Source of the DNA: Flammulina velutipes
Taxonomy: Eukaryota > Basidiomycota > Agaricomycetes > Agaricales > Physalacriaceae
Direction: 5' to 3'
Length of the DNA: 64,000 bases
Assembly (NCBI GenBank): GCA_011800155.1
Contig: CM022372.1
Span: 62,001-126,000 of the forward strand
The position numbers and the translations under genes were made by a program. The notes below the pieces were generated by a model that saw only the letters and a list, made by a program, of their open reading frames with translations, did no database searches and was not told where the DNA came from. The first letter of the stretch is position 1. The number at the start of each line of letters is the position of its first letter. Below, one piece after another: positions 38,001 through 48,538 of this stretch.

Positions 38001-38228
38001 ATTACGAAGAGTCACTCTACACACCTCTAACGGATACCCACCTACAACGTTCAATCAGCTACCATCGCATGAAAAGGCGAGCGTCTGGACGTACTCGAGG
38101 GCCAACAGACGAAGGTCGCTGTTTCTTGCTTGGTCAGAAATGGTGAAGCACTGTGCGCTCTGAGGTCGCGCGAGTCAAAGACGACGACAGAGACGGCAAG
38201 GATTTTTTGTGGTGGTGGAGACAAACCA
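35010..38228. repeat. Tandem cassette unit 3, truncated
   Basis: It matches units 1 and 2 from the cassette start through ODC and its upstream region. Similarity stops at about 38228, where the shared sequence GTGGTGGTGGAGAC-AAACCA gives way to unrelated DNA next to RPL11. It is more diverged than unit 2, with many scattered single-base changes. Confidence 0.85.
36263..37736 (-). pseudogene. Ornithine decarboxylase, copy 3, frameshifted
   Basis: The three-exon ODC structure is recognisable, but compared with copies 1 and 2 it lacks single bases at about 36325, 36398, 36505, 36516, 36801, 36992, 37250 and 37533. Every coding indel I found is a one-base loss, mostly in runs of G or C. They break the frame in all three exons, starting in exon 1 after EAAR. 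The start codon and first 68 or so residues are intact. Either this copy is a pseudogene, or this edge of the array is poorly sequenced (homopolymer deletions are a typical long-read error). Confidence 0.85.
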
Positions 38229-38448
38229 AGGAACCCAGTACGCGATGAGCCGCCATGCCGATACACTGCCATGTTGTTGACCATGCGATGTCTTTTTTTA
38301 CAAAGCGGCACTGCCACAATAACGATTACAGATACAACATATATTTTATCGCGCCGAAAGCAAGGACAGGCTACGCAAGTAATGGATGTATTGCTGCAGT
38401 ACATGGGGTGCATATGGCATAGCAAAAAAAAAAACGCAATCGTATCGC
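38229..38448. other. Junction between cassette array and RPL11
   Basis: This is unique sequence between the truncated cassette and the RPL11 stop. It contains an A-run near 38420. No gene is visible. Confidence 0.4.
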
Positions 38449-39140
38449 TTATTTCTACGCAAAAAGAGTCAGCCATCGCAGACATATCGAAAAGAAAGAG
38501 CATACCAGGATGATACCGTCAAAGCGCGTCTTGAACCAGCTCTGCGTGTCCTCCTTCCTAACCTTATGCGTGAACCCAACACGCGTCTTCTTAGCCCTCC
38601 TCCTCGCAACCCGCATACCCGGCCTCCCCATAACGACATAAAAGTCCATCCCAAAGATCCCAATCCCAGGATCGTACCGCGCCCCCAAATCAATATGCTC
38701 CTGGATCCCGAACCCAAAATTCCCCGTCTCGGAAAAGTTACGACGGCGCAGCTCGTACTCCTTCACCTTCAACCCCCGCTCTAGGATCTCCTCGGCTTTG
38801 GGACCCCGGATCGTGACGTGCACTGCGATTTTTTCGTTGCGGCGGATTCCGAAGGTGCGGACTGTGTAGCGCGCTTTGGAGGTGACGGGGGTTTGGCCGG
38901 TGAGTTGCTCGAGGACTTTGGACGCCCGGGTCAGGCGATCGCCAGACTCGCCAACAGAGATGTCTGTGTACGTCTATCGTCAGCCTCACCATCCATCTCA
39001 TCGTCGAACAAGTTACGCACTGATCACCAACTTTTCAATCTTCAGCTCCTTCATCGGATTCGTCGGCGTGCTCTTCGTGTCGGCCTGTAAACGCAAGTAA
39101 GCATCCTCTAGCACTCGAGTGTCGTCGCCGGACTTGCCAT
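38449..39140 (-). CDS. 60S ribosomal protein L11 (uL5)
   Basis: uL5 binds 5S rRNA in the central protuberance of the large ribosomal subunit. The model has four exons: 39140-39138 (the start codon alone), 39084-39021, 38963-38506 and 38454-38449 (one Lys and the stop). It gives 176 aa, the normal fungal length. Clear family segments are [71 protein letters not shown] and [13 protein letters not shown]. The first intron uses a GC donor (ATG|GCAAGT) and is 53 nt. The other two use GT. The frame is intact throughout, so the gene looks functional. It immediately borders the truncated cassette. Confidence 0.95.
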
Positions 39141-39425
39141 TTTTTCTTGAGTTCAACGTCGTCGACGGTCTCTGGTGAATCATCAATGGCACGTCCCAGT
39201 GGCTGAACCTTATTCAGCCACACGGAAATTGCCGGGGCCGAACTCGGCACACGACCTCCCGCGCATGTTTCCAGACAGGCGTTCCGTAGTGCGCGCTAGT
39301 CAACGAACGATCTTGCTCATCCAATCAAACTGGTATTACACGATATACAAGTGTCTGGAGCTCTGCATGTGAAGTCTCCCGCGCCAACTCCCTCCTCGCC
39401 TACGTAGGCCCACATCTAACCCCCC

Positions 39426-39884
39426 CTATCCGGTAAATCCCGCATCCTCTTGTCCGCCACAGCTACAGTCTCTTTCCGCTCTCTCGTTTACGATCTTAGT
39501 CTGAGCTACTTCCCTTCTCCACGACCTTAAACGCGACGTACCTTTTTCCCGTTCACTCCTCTTCTGGTCTGCCTCGCAACTTTCTTCTTCGAGTCGACTC
39601 TGGCGTTGCGTCGCCGGAATGGAATGGAACGACGGTCTGTCTTCGAACCGAACCCACCGACATGCCGTGGGGGAAGTCTTTGCTTTCCTTATATGCTTTC
39701 GATGTACTGGTTTCGCGTATAAACTCGAAGGATAGAGGTCACCCAAAGGCGTTTTTCTTTCGTGGGCAAGGGTTGTTCCAGATCGAGTGAATACAACTGG
39801 CATAAGTATCATCGCCGTGAAAACAAGGGTGGGTGTGTGAGTGCAGAATGGGATTATGTTGCCTGGAGGTGAGAAATCAGACAT
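39426..39884 (-). CDS. Possible small protein with one hydrophobic segment
   Basis: An uninterrupted 152-codon frame starts MSDFSPPGNIIPF. It has a hydrophobic stretch (TLVFTAMILMPVVF, about residues 19-33) followed by a basic, charged tail. No domain is recognised. It may be one exon of a larger gene, or chance. It lies beside three other short membrane-type frames. Confidence 0.25.
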   Translation of the reverse strand: MSDFSPPGNIIPFCTHTPTLVFTAMILMPVVFTRSGTTLAHERKTPLGDLYPSSLYAKPVHRKHIRKAKTSPTACRWVRFEDRPSFHSIPATQRQSRLEEESCEADQKRSEREKGTSRLRSWRREVAQTKIVNERAERDCSCGGQEDAGFTG

Positions 39885-40243
39885 TTCCTCAACCTTCGAG
39901 CTCGACTGACGGTTATGAAAGGCACGCCTTTCCGCAAAGGAATACGACGGCGCTACACATTAAGGTCACGCCGACGTATGAGGATCGTAGGGAGTAAACA
40001 CTAACGGATAGGGACATGATATTCTCGTCCTGGCGTGGATACATGACGAGATGCACCGGAGTTGCATATGTATGTCTTTTATGGGATGGGTTTGGGATAG
40101 ATGTCGAGAGTAATAGCGAGAGCTCCATTTGCATGTCGAACCAAGAAGCAATGCCGGAAGCGAGACTTCTATGTCTTTATCCCGTGAATTTGCGCCACCT
40201 TGGATGGTAAGTAGCGAAAGTGATTTTAGTGTTCGACGTATAA

Positions 40244-40447
40244 TTAGACAGAAGGATCTGCTATCTTCCACTCGCTGTTGACACAGGCTATCCTCCTTGC
40301 CCCACCCCCATCCTGTACGAATCCCGGGGACACAGCGGAACTGCTACTCTCCCTCGCAGCCATCCTTTGCATGACCATGATTATCCCACAGAATAACACA
40401 AGGATCCCCACAAACATCTTGTAAGCTATGCAGTTGAATTCATTCAA
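40244..40447 (-). CDS. Possible small single-span membrane protein
   Basis: A 67-codon frame has a strongly hydrophobic segment YKMFVGILVLFCGIIMVM near the N terminus and a polar tail ending WKIADPSV. The upstream part may be spliced, since an ATG-led segment beginning MVEGSEHKVVY lies about 60 bases further upstream. The start is therefore uncertain. No family is recognised. Confidence 0.3.
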   Translation of the reverse strand: MNEFNCIAYKMFVGILVLFCGIIMVMQRMAARESSSSAVSPGFVQDGGGARRIACVNSEWKIADPSV

Positions 40448-40595
40448 GCTCCGAGAGCGGACGCCCCTGCCTTCTTCACATTGCTGTAGACGACCTTGTG
40501 TTCGGATCCCTCGACCATGGGATATAAGAAAGGAGGGATTCTCTTCAATCGTACATGAATCCCCCCCGCAATGTTGACGGTCGGTGTCACCCGAA

Positions 40596-40852
40596 ATGTT
40601 CTATCGTTCGCGACGCTTATCTGCCATCGTAGACGAAGATAAGATCAGCCTCAAGACGTTGGTGGGGATTGTTCTAGGAATGTGTAAGTGAGGTTATCTT
40701 CTGGTTCTCATCTACGTGCAGTGTTTCTCCTGGGAATTTTCCTCTGTTTGTACCTCGCTATCACGGAGTTGAACAAGCGTCGCTCTAAGAAGGTCGACGC
40801 ACAGCCCGAGGCTATGGCTATGAGGCATGTGGGCGTTCAATCTTCCCAGTGA
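40596..40852 (+). CDS. Small single-span membrane protein, function unknown
   Basis: Two exons (40596-40683 and 40722-40852) joined across a 38-nt GTAAGT..GCAG intron give 72 aa. The N terminus (MFYRSRRLSAIVDEDK) is charged. It is followed by a hydrophobic segment spanning the splice junction (TLVGIVLGMLFLLGIFLCLY), the basic stop-transfer stretch NKRRSKK and a short polar tail. The splice restores one continuous hydrophobic helix, which supports the model. It is most likely an orphan integral membrane protein. Orientation and location are not determined. Confidence 0.5.
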
Positions 40853-41163
40853 TTGGTTCTTATACAGCAATAATCCCAGTCCCATCAACCCCCGTGTCAG
40901 GAGACCTGCTGCTGCTGTTGAAGGAGGGAGCAGACAACATATATATATGGCTACCTGACGTGTGATGCCTCGAGTCTTGTTTGAATGGTTCATTTATTTC
41001 GAACGCGCCACACTGTCCAAAACTATGTGATTCTGGATAAATAAAGGGGAAGCTACCAGATGGACGGCCTGCATACTAGGTCGTAAGAATAAAAATACGA
41101 TAGAAAGAGCGAGTGAACGAGGAAGAACGAAATAATGTATAAGTGGAGAAATGGATCTAGTAT

Positions 41164-41545
41164 TCAAAGAAATGACGATTTCATAGCTGCCGGAACGAGT
41201 GCTTGGATTTCCTTCGAGCTTTCCTCCACCCTTGGAAGTACCTGACCGCGTAGATCGACCACGACAACACCCTCTTCAGCGAACTTCACGTCGTCGACGC
41301 TCAGCCTGTCGTCGATCTTGAATTGGACGGTGATGAAAGGGATCTGTGGTTCGCGTTGCCTCCTTCCGCAGAGATATACAACTGTTGCGGCAATGGCGCT
41401 ACACACTAGCAGCACACCAACTGCAAGAGATATCAGCGCAGCAAGGAAGCGTGCAGGACGAGCACTAACGTATTAACACGACGAGGAACAGAATGTTCTC
41501 TGAATTGGCATTTGCTGTTAGATGACGGGGGTAGTGCGTCTTCAT
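41164..41545 (-). CDS. Small single-span membrane protein, function unknown
   Basis: Exons 41545-41470 and 41420-41164, with a 49-nt GTTAGT..TTGCAG intron, give 110 aa. A hydrophobic segment covers about residues 17-44 (ENILFLVVLILGVLLVCSAI and following) and crosses the splice site. A basic CGRRQRE stretch and a 60-residue acidic soluble tail with DDRLSVDDVKFAEEG follow. No family is recognised. The arrangement resembles the neighbouring short membrane proteins, though I see no clear sequence homology apart from a similar CSA..V.(F/Y)LCG phrase encoded near 39960 on the same strand. Confidence 0.5.
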
Positions 41546-41749
41546 TGGGCTGGGTGACCTGAGACGACATGGACAATGACTCAAGCTTCTTTATATGCTG
41601 AAAGATGTAGACGCCAAGTTACTCCATACAGTGGATCGTACCATTGTTCTGCGCCACTCAAAGTATACCAACGATGATGGAAAACCCGGAATTCTTGAGC
41701 CCGGCGCTGTAGATAATTGAAAAAGGAGATAGCATAGCTGTGTGGCCTT

Positions 41750-43150
41750 CGCAAGAGCGACAGCTACAGTAGATAGCTGTTCAGTCCGACGGAACAAAGT
41801 AAGATCCTTTGATTTTCTCTCCGTGTCCGGAGCGGGTTGAGCCATACGCCTGCATTCGAGATCCCGGCGTGTACGTGTATCAGGACAGCTAGAATTATAG
41901 GCTTCGGACAGTCAGGGGAGGGGCACTTGACAAAGAATTCGGTCCAGCCAAGCGATGTGGGTTGTGTGAGTCGAGCTCGAATGAGGCGCTACATCGTCGA
42001 CAAGGTCTACTTCTCTGTATAAATAGTCAGAGCGATGGGATTTACGATAGACTTCTGCGAGTTCTAGTTGGGCGGGAGATTGGCGTTGATATTCGACGTT
42101 CGTAGTGGCGAAAGGATGAATGAAGGTGTCCATCTCGTTTGGAGAGTGGACGTCTGTAGATGCATGATGTATCGTATTTGCCTCGTGCGACGTAGCGCAG
42201 GGTATTGTCCGGAGACAGTGTGCGATTCCCTACGAAGAAGATAGCTTCGTCTGTGTGTCGTGCAACCAGGAAAAAACGATGATGGCCGTTCGGAAACAAC
42301 CTGCTCGAACCCCGGTGACTACGATAGTTGGAATGATAGGCCATTGGCAATGAAACTTGACGAGAGCCACGGTACTAGTCAAGAGTTCGAAGGACAGCTG
42401 AACGCTCTGGGATTAGGTGAAGCGAGCTTGAGTGAGGCGGCAATTCGCCGGCAAGGCCTGGTTCTCTTTCGATAGAGGCTATATAGATGGTTAGAAGGAT
42501 CAATAGTGAGCGGGCCGTGCGATAGATTTCGAGTCGCGATGTGGGCAGCACTAGAGATCAGCGTTGATATTCGAGGTTCGTAGACGTGCGCGTCAGATTT
42601 GAGGAGGGAGCAATGCCATGGATAAAGGCAGTATCAAATTCCTATAGAGCAGATAGCTGTCTAGTAGTGCGACGGAACAAAGCAAGATCCCCTGCGAGCT
42701 GAAAAGGTCCGCAACGTAGGGTTACACCTGAAATAGTAGAATGAAATCCCGGGCGTAAACGAACATCCGCACAGCTGGAATAAGAGGCATGAGAGCCGCG
42801 GCACTAGACACAGGACTTTGGTACTTTGAAGACAGCTAATCGACGTGGGATTAGGTGAGGCGAGCTCGAATGAGGTGCCACTTCTCCGACAAGGTTCTCT
42901 TACGCCGGAGACTGTATAAATAGCTGGAACGATAGATAGTGAACGAACTTACCTTGAGATAGAGTTCCAGTAGATATCAGCGTGTTCGTAGACGTGCGCG
43001 TTAGACTTGAGGCCTTTAGGAGAGAGCAATGTAATGGATAAATGCAGTATCAGATTCCTATGGAGAAGACAGTTTGTCCGTACGTCGCCCAGATCCCAAG
43101 AAACGCGATGATGGCCGTTCGGAAACAACGCCGTGACAGCGTGACGAAAC
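41750..43150. repeat. Degenerate interspersed direct repeats
   Basis: Several phrases recur two or three times in the same order. CGACGGAACAAAG occurs near 41790 and 42672. TTAGGTGAAGCGAGCT and variants occur near 41965, 42413 and 42853. GATATTCGA(C/G)GTTCGTAG occurs near 42090 and 42568. GATGATGGCCGTTCGGAAAC occurs near 42277 and 43107. The stretch is thus built from old duplicated segments of roughly 400-850 bp. No gene is supported. Confidence 0.45.
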
Positions 43151-43228
43151 ACTCTTGCTCATCGACGGGCACGTCGCCGACGACCCTCTCAATCCGCTCA
43201 TCGTCGACGCTCACATCCATCGGCAGCC

Positions 43229-45140
43229 ATGGACAAACTCGAATCTCTGACGAATCAGCTCTCGCAGATCACCATGTACGACATCAAGAGCATGTATAAC
43301 CAGGCCAGTCCACCGTCCAGCACGGCGACGACGAGTCGACTCATGCCCATCCACAGGCCAAGAACGTCGTTCTGAACGTCAGCGAAATAGAGGCCAAAGT
43401 CCAGGAGGCCACCAACGAGGATCCCTGGTACGCCTTTTTCGCACCGGAACACGTCGCAGCATCGTTGACAGCGTCGTAGGGGCGCCAGCTCTTCGCTCAT
43501 GCAGGACATTGCCAACCGGTACGTGCGCTACTCCTACTGCCATGCACTGCGGTCACTGACGCTGCACTAGGACATTCAACTAGTTCTGTTCATCCCCTCG
43601 CGCGCAACACAATTATTTACTGACCGACAACCTAGCCCCGACTTTAACGAAATCATGCCGAGCATCTACGGGCGCTTCATGGAAAAAGAGGCCAAGCAGT
43701 GGCGCCAGATATACAAGGCAAGTTGTGTCTGCCGATTCCGTTGGCGCCTCTCACACGTCCATAGGCCCTCCAACTCTTGGAGTACCTCATCAAACACGGC
43801 TCGGAGCGCGTTGTCGACGATGCCCGCGCACACGTTTCAACTATCAAAATGCTCCGCAACTTTCACTATATAGACGACAAGGGCAAGGACGAGGGCATCA
43901 ACGGTACGTACATTTTCCTTTCCTGCTCCCATCCACTAACATGTCGCAGTGCGCAATCGTTCCAAGGAGATTGTCGAGCTGCTTAGCGATGTCGAGAAGA
44001 TACGCGTCGAGCGCCGGAAAGCCAAGACGAACAAGCACAAGTACATCGGAACGGGCAACGATGGGCTGAGCTTTAACAGCGGGGGCGGTCGATATGGCGG
44101 CTTTGGCAGTGAAGCACTGGGTGGTGGATACAGTGGCAGTGCGAGCTACGGGAACTCTGGTTTGTCCCCATCTTTCTCTCGAATCAACCCATCTAACAAT
44201 TCGGCAGACTACGGAGGAGGTGGAAGCGCCAGCTCGTCGTCCTTCCGAGATGACAACAGACGCGGCGGCTTCGAAGAGTACACTGCTGGCGATGATGAAA
44301 CCGTCAGCAGTCCACCTGTGCGCTCTGGCAGCATGCGATCAGCCACGTCGTCCGTCCGCACACCCGTGCGGAAACCTAGTGTTCCCCCGCCCGCACCAGC
44401 GCCTGTTCCAGTGGTAGACCTTCTGGGTGGATTAGACGACGATACCTTTAGCAGTGCTCCTGCACCCCCACCCGCCTCTGCGCCCCCCTCTTTCGCGACG
44501 AACAAGGCCCTACCTACACCCGCTAACGTGCTCGATGGTATGTGATCTTCTTCAGCCCAAATAGTCTGTACTCATTCAGATTTTAGATGACGACTTTGAT
44601 GACTTCCAAGTTGCCCCGACTTCCCCTACTCCGCCAGCTGCCGTGTCCAACAAAAGCCTGATGGACCTCCTCAACCAGAGCGCACCTGCACCTCAGCGGA
44701 ATGGCAGCTTCGGCGCTCCGGTCCAACAACCTATGGGCACCGCGATGCAGCCTTCGAGGATATCCACGACGGGTCTCGGTTCGATCCACCGATCAGCCCA
44801 TTCCATATCCTCGTCCTCTTCCCCGCAGACACTCTTCGGCGGCTCCAGTGTCATGCAGCCCGCCGTGTCCTCGCCCGCGCCCGCACCTCGTGGAGGCCCA
44901 GCGTCTGCCCCAGTGAAGAAACCAGCGGCGAGTAGCGCGAACTTTGATGACTTGTGGACCATGTCGTTGGGTACGACGTCGAAGCCTGCTACGCCTGTTG
45001 CTGGCAAGTCGATTAAGGATTTGGAGAAGGAGAAGGCGTCTGCGGGGCTTTGGGGTGCGAAGCCTGGGGCGAGTGCTTTTGGGTCTTTCGGTACTAGTGC
45101 ACCGGCGTCGTCGAGTGGAGGGGATGATTTGTTGCTTTAG
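43229..45140 (+). CDS. ENTH-domain (epsin / Ent3-like) clathrin adaptor
   Basis: Such proteins bind phosphoinositides through the N-terminal ENTH domain and recruit clathrin and adaptors on endosomal or plasma membranes. Exons are 43229-43303, 43357-43427, 43480-43518, 43571-43582 (a 12-nt micro-exon), 43636-43717, 43765-43903, 43950-44537 and 44587-45140. They give about 519 aa. The ENTH region (residues 1 to about 150) includes YDIKSMYNQAKNVV, FNEIMPSIYGRFMEKEAKQW, LQLLEYLIKHGSERVVDDAR and NRSKEIVELLSDVEKIR. The rest is disordered, Gly/Ser/Pro/Ala-rich, with DLLGGLDDD (clathrin-box-like) and DDFDDFQ. Two introns appear to use GC donors (after 43303 and 43717). A further 48-nt intron at 44160-44207 is likely, which would shorten the protein by 16 aa. 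Confidence 0.9.
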
Positions 45141-45224
45141 TAAGGGGAGGGAATGTTGGCTAGTTAGTTGAGATTATTAAATTATCGAAGCTGCAGTTTT
45201 GGTAACTTTGTGATGGTGAATGCA

Positions 45225-45625
45225 TGATCTCGTTCCAATGCCCCTGGGTATCGTCGTCCCATAGCAAAGATGACGAGAGGACGATGAGCAAAGCGTCGTC
45301 GGTATGCACCCATCCGCTGTCCTGACGAACTCATCACTAACAAATCATGCAGGTGCCCGTTCGACGAATAACTCACTTGGACTCAAAGGAGTGAGTACCG
45401 TAACAAGTCTACTTATTATTGATACTCACAATGGATTTAGAACGTCTCTCACATATCCCCGCTGACCCTTGGCATGCCGAACGACTAGCTCTCCGGACGA
45501 ACGCTAGGATGGATCAACGAAAGGCAGTCTAACTGGTCAACGGGGTCACATGGACCATTGAACTGGTATGTCGCTCTTTTCCGTTATTTTCCTCACAGAC
45601 TAATGACCGTCTTTCCCCTAGGCAT
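45225..45625 (+). pseudogene. Stray fragment of the cassette exon family
   Basis: This closely resembles 17060-17450 of the intron-dense array. It shares the phrase GAACTCATCACTAAC, the exon AGGTGCCCGTTCGACGAATA, an intron ending GATTTAG near 45440, and the exon phrase ERLALRTNARMDQRKAV followed by a stop. It stands alone, 7 kb from the array, so the family has been dispersed at least once. Confidence 0.6.
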
Positions 45626-45799
45626 AGCAAGAGCAGCAAACAACGTGTCCTTGTTCTTCTTCATCGTTGGTTGGCTTCTTCTTCGGGGGCACGGGCGGGA
45701 GAGGTGGCTCTTTCTCTCGACTGGCGGAAGGCGGGGACTTGTGGCGCGCAAGTTCGGATGAGCCTTCAGTGCGAATGTTCGGCTGGGGGAGCTGTCTTC

Positions 45800-46370
45800 C
45801 GCAAAGAGTGCGGCGCTTGGTACGTCGTGTTTTATGGATATGCGCGAGGGAATACTGAGGACACCAAACAGCTAGGATCCAGGGGATTGGAATCCCAACC
45901 ACTCCAGTACTGGCCGGATGGTTCACTGAAATCATTCCGTGGTTGACGTTGAGCGCCGCCAAGCCAGATAAATTCATCATTACTGGCAAAGGCGACAAGA
46001 AAGTGAGCTTCACCGCGGCCTCAGATATCCTAGGCATGTTGTCGAGTTTTTTGATTCAAGTAGTAGTGCACATATTGAATTTCAGAAGGCTGCGAGGCGC
46101 ACGTACTCCCCTCGATACTGCTCCCCGAGGCTGTACAACAAGAGCCTAGTGATCGAAGGGCATGCCGCTACGTTCCGGGAGGTTTCCAGGATTCTAGGCA
46201 AGAGGATCACTCACGTTTCGCTGGAGGAGATAGGATTGGCGGACAAGAGATGCGTAAGGGCTGGGTATAACTCGACAGATGCACTTTTCACTCGTCGTCT
46301 CGCTGGATCTGAGCGCGCAAAGGATTCCATCTGTTCTGGAATGTTAGTTGGACCTAGAAAGATATTTAGT
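45800..46370 (+). pseudogene. Relic of an NmrA-like NAD(P)-binding protein gene
   Basis: A frame contains GIPTTPVLAGWFTEIIPW and then FIITGKGDKKVSFTAASDI, typical of the middle of NmrA-like / isoflavone-reductase-like fungal proteins. After an intron-like segment come AHVLPSILLPE and, in a different frame, LVIEGHAATFREVSRILGK. The frame change within one block and the missing N-terminal Rossmann motif (no GxxGxxG found upstream) indicate a truncated, frameshifted copy. Family assignment is from memory of the motif pattern. Confidence 0.5.
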
Positions 46371-47283
46371 CGACCATGCTGATCGTTGCCAATAAAGGAG
46401 ACGTACCATGCTGCGATGACTTTTGGTACCATTGCATTCTACACGTTTCGGCGCGAAGATACCGCATTTCCGACGGTGTTGTATCGATAGGCAGCAAACG
46501 AGAGTGTTCGAACGGCGACAAGGTGTCATATATCGGTCAACGGGGAAGCGTAGGTGAGGAATGAGTATTTCGGAGAGCCGCAGGCGGCGCGAGAGAACCG
46601 CCTGCATAGCCCTTTCGAAATGAGGAACAGGTGGGGTGAGGAAATTAGATAGGCAAGAGAGATTTCACCGTCCAAATGTTGAACGGGTACGAGCCAGCCA
46701 CAGGAAGGGCGTACACGCGTCTTGGGACAGCAGCGTGGGTTAGCCAGCGAGGAAGAGAGGATGGTAAAGGAGAGGGTAGATCCCAAAGAGCTGGTAGATA
46801 CCGGCGTAGAGACTTGAGCTGTCGGTACGGTCCCGAGAGAGAAGTCGACAATTTTGAAGAAAGCAAGGAGGCCAACCAGAATCGATGTATTGCTGCGTGC
46901 TGAAGGTCTTCAAGGATCGCTTCGCGGAGGGGTCTATGCGCGGTCAGCCAAGGCAAGGATATCGAAACGCTATGCACCTGGGTCGGAATGAACACGAGAA
47001 GAGCTCTCTAAGTGGAAGCCTGACCAGCCATCCACAGGATAGCTGTTACCCAAAGTTCAGGGCTTGCGCCGGGAGTGGGGATGTGTCGTACAGCTTAGAT
47101 ACTTGGGAATGTATATATAGTGATTAAAATGAAGGGTTCAACAGCTCAACATAGCCACTTCTAAGCAAGGGTGCCTTATATGAGGTCCAGCGGGGCAGGG
47201 GGACGGGAGCGGGAATCCATTCACACGAAAGGCTGGGAATGTCATCAGAGGTCATATATATGTTGTCCAACATGAATACAATG
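46371..47283. other. No gene recognised
   Basis: Open frames of 70-116 codons occur on both strands around 46650-47000, but none shows a domain or a convincing start. Confidence 0.35.
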
Positions 47284-47590
47284 ATACACCCTATACTGTA
47301 GGCCTAACTAGTTACAGTCCTGTTGTGCCGGGGCTCAACAACTAGTTGCTCTCTATTGGTTTGGCTGATATTTTGGCTGGTAGAAATGGCTGGCTGGCGG
47401 ACTGGCTGCGGGCTGGGATGGGGCGGGATGGGTCCCAAATATGGATAGTAATTGATGGGAGCATATAGGGATTGATTGGCAGGGGGAGGGGGAGCAGGGG
47501 ATGGGGAAATGTGGCCACATATAAATCCGGACCTAGGGATTGATCACCTAGGTGTCCCATATATTGGTAGCAGTAGATAGCCGGGGTGGA
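47284..47590. mobile_element. Partial relative of the foldback element family
   Basis: It begins CACCCTATACTGTAGG...AACTAGTTA, like the terminus of the element at 58617 (CACCCTATGCACTAC...AACTAGTTAG). It continues with GGCTGG and GATGGGG repeats and ATGTGGCCACAT...ATCCGGACCTAG, which match the arm of the element at 48539 (near 48800-48840). No second arm or target duplication was found, so it looks like a solo end or a deleted copy. Confidence 0.5.
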
Positions 47591-47999
47591 CCCTTACTAC
47601 ACGATCAAATGATACTGCATCGCCGCTGAGGTCTACCGCGCAATAGTGAGGAACAATGTGTGGGCACTTAAGGTCATATATACTACCTCCCGCCTACTAC
47701 GCTACCTGGGCGCTGTCCTGCCCTTCAGGTATGACTGAGATAAGATCAAAAATTGCCAATGGCATGTTATCTTTTGATGCACATCATTCCTCTCCCAATC
47801 TAGCTATACGACGCCACATCCCGACATCGCGCCCACCACTGTCGCTGTGCGGCGCAAATAGTTCGAAGGGTTGTTAAAAAAGCAATAAATTCTCAGGCGA
47901 CAATACAATGATAAATGCAGGTAAGTAACTAGGTATGTATATATGAAGAGGGGCGGGTCAAGTGTAGACATTGTGGTGCATAGGTGCAAGCACAACACT

Positions 48000-48234
48000 C
48001 TAATCAGAGTTATTGAGTTCGTCAACCTCCTCGTCTCCATTCGATGGCGCATCGTCGTCGGTAGAAGATACCTCGTCGTCGGTGGCAATGAATTCGGCAG
48101 ACATCGCTTTCCTTCTTCCCTCCGCCACCTTGGGCCGCTTCACCTCCTTCTGCAGCGCTTTTCTCTTCGATTTTTTTGTCGTCTTGTCATCGTCGTTACG
48201 AGGCGCACACTTCTTCTTCCGAGGAACTGACACT
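48000..48234 (-). pseudogene. Gene A, 3' part, cut off by the hAT insertion
   Basis: The frame reads SVPRKKKCAPRNDDDKTTKK and ends EEVDELNNSD-stop, a charged Lys-rich then Asp/Ser-rich tail. Across the hAT element it continues exactly in frame from the piece ending at 54650: ...NIETVVS joins VPRKKKC when the insertion is removed. It is therefore the C terminus of the gene at 54650-57129. Function unknown. Confidence 0.55.
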
Positions 48235-48538
48235 TAAGGATCAGCGCGGGTTTGGCGGGTTTGCGCGGGTCGTGGGTTTTTCCCACGGTGGGTACGGGTG
48301 CGGGTGAGCCATTGGATACCCACTCGAAACCCGTCATACCCAAAGTATTGTACCATCAATTTTAGCCGATATGGTGGAAAACAAGTCCCAAATACTATTG
48401 GCAAACTATCAAGGCCAGATTAATTAAGATGACGCAACAAGTTCTAGAACACCTCCTAAAAGTCAACAAGGTGGCGAAAATAAAAGCTGCCACAGCGCAG
48501 ACAAAATTATTGATCACTCTACAATCTCCCCCAATGTC

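Noticed and set aside
39035..39250. 71-codon minus frame upstream of RPL11 as a fused N terminus
   Set aside because: It is out of frame with RPL11. A GC-AG intron right after an ATG gives a normal 176-aa protein instead.
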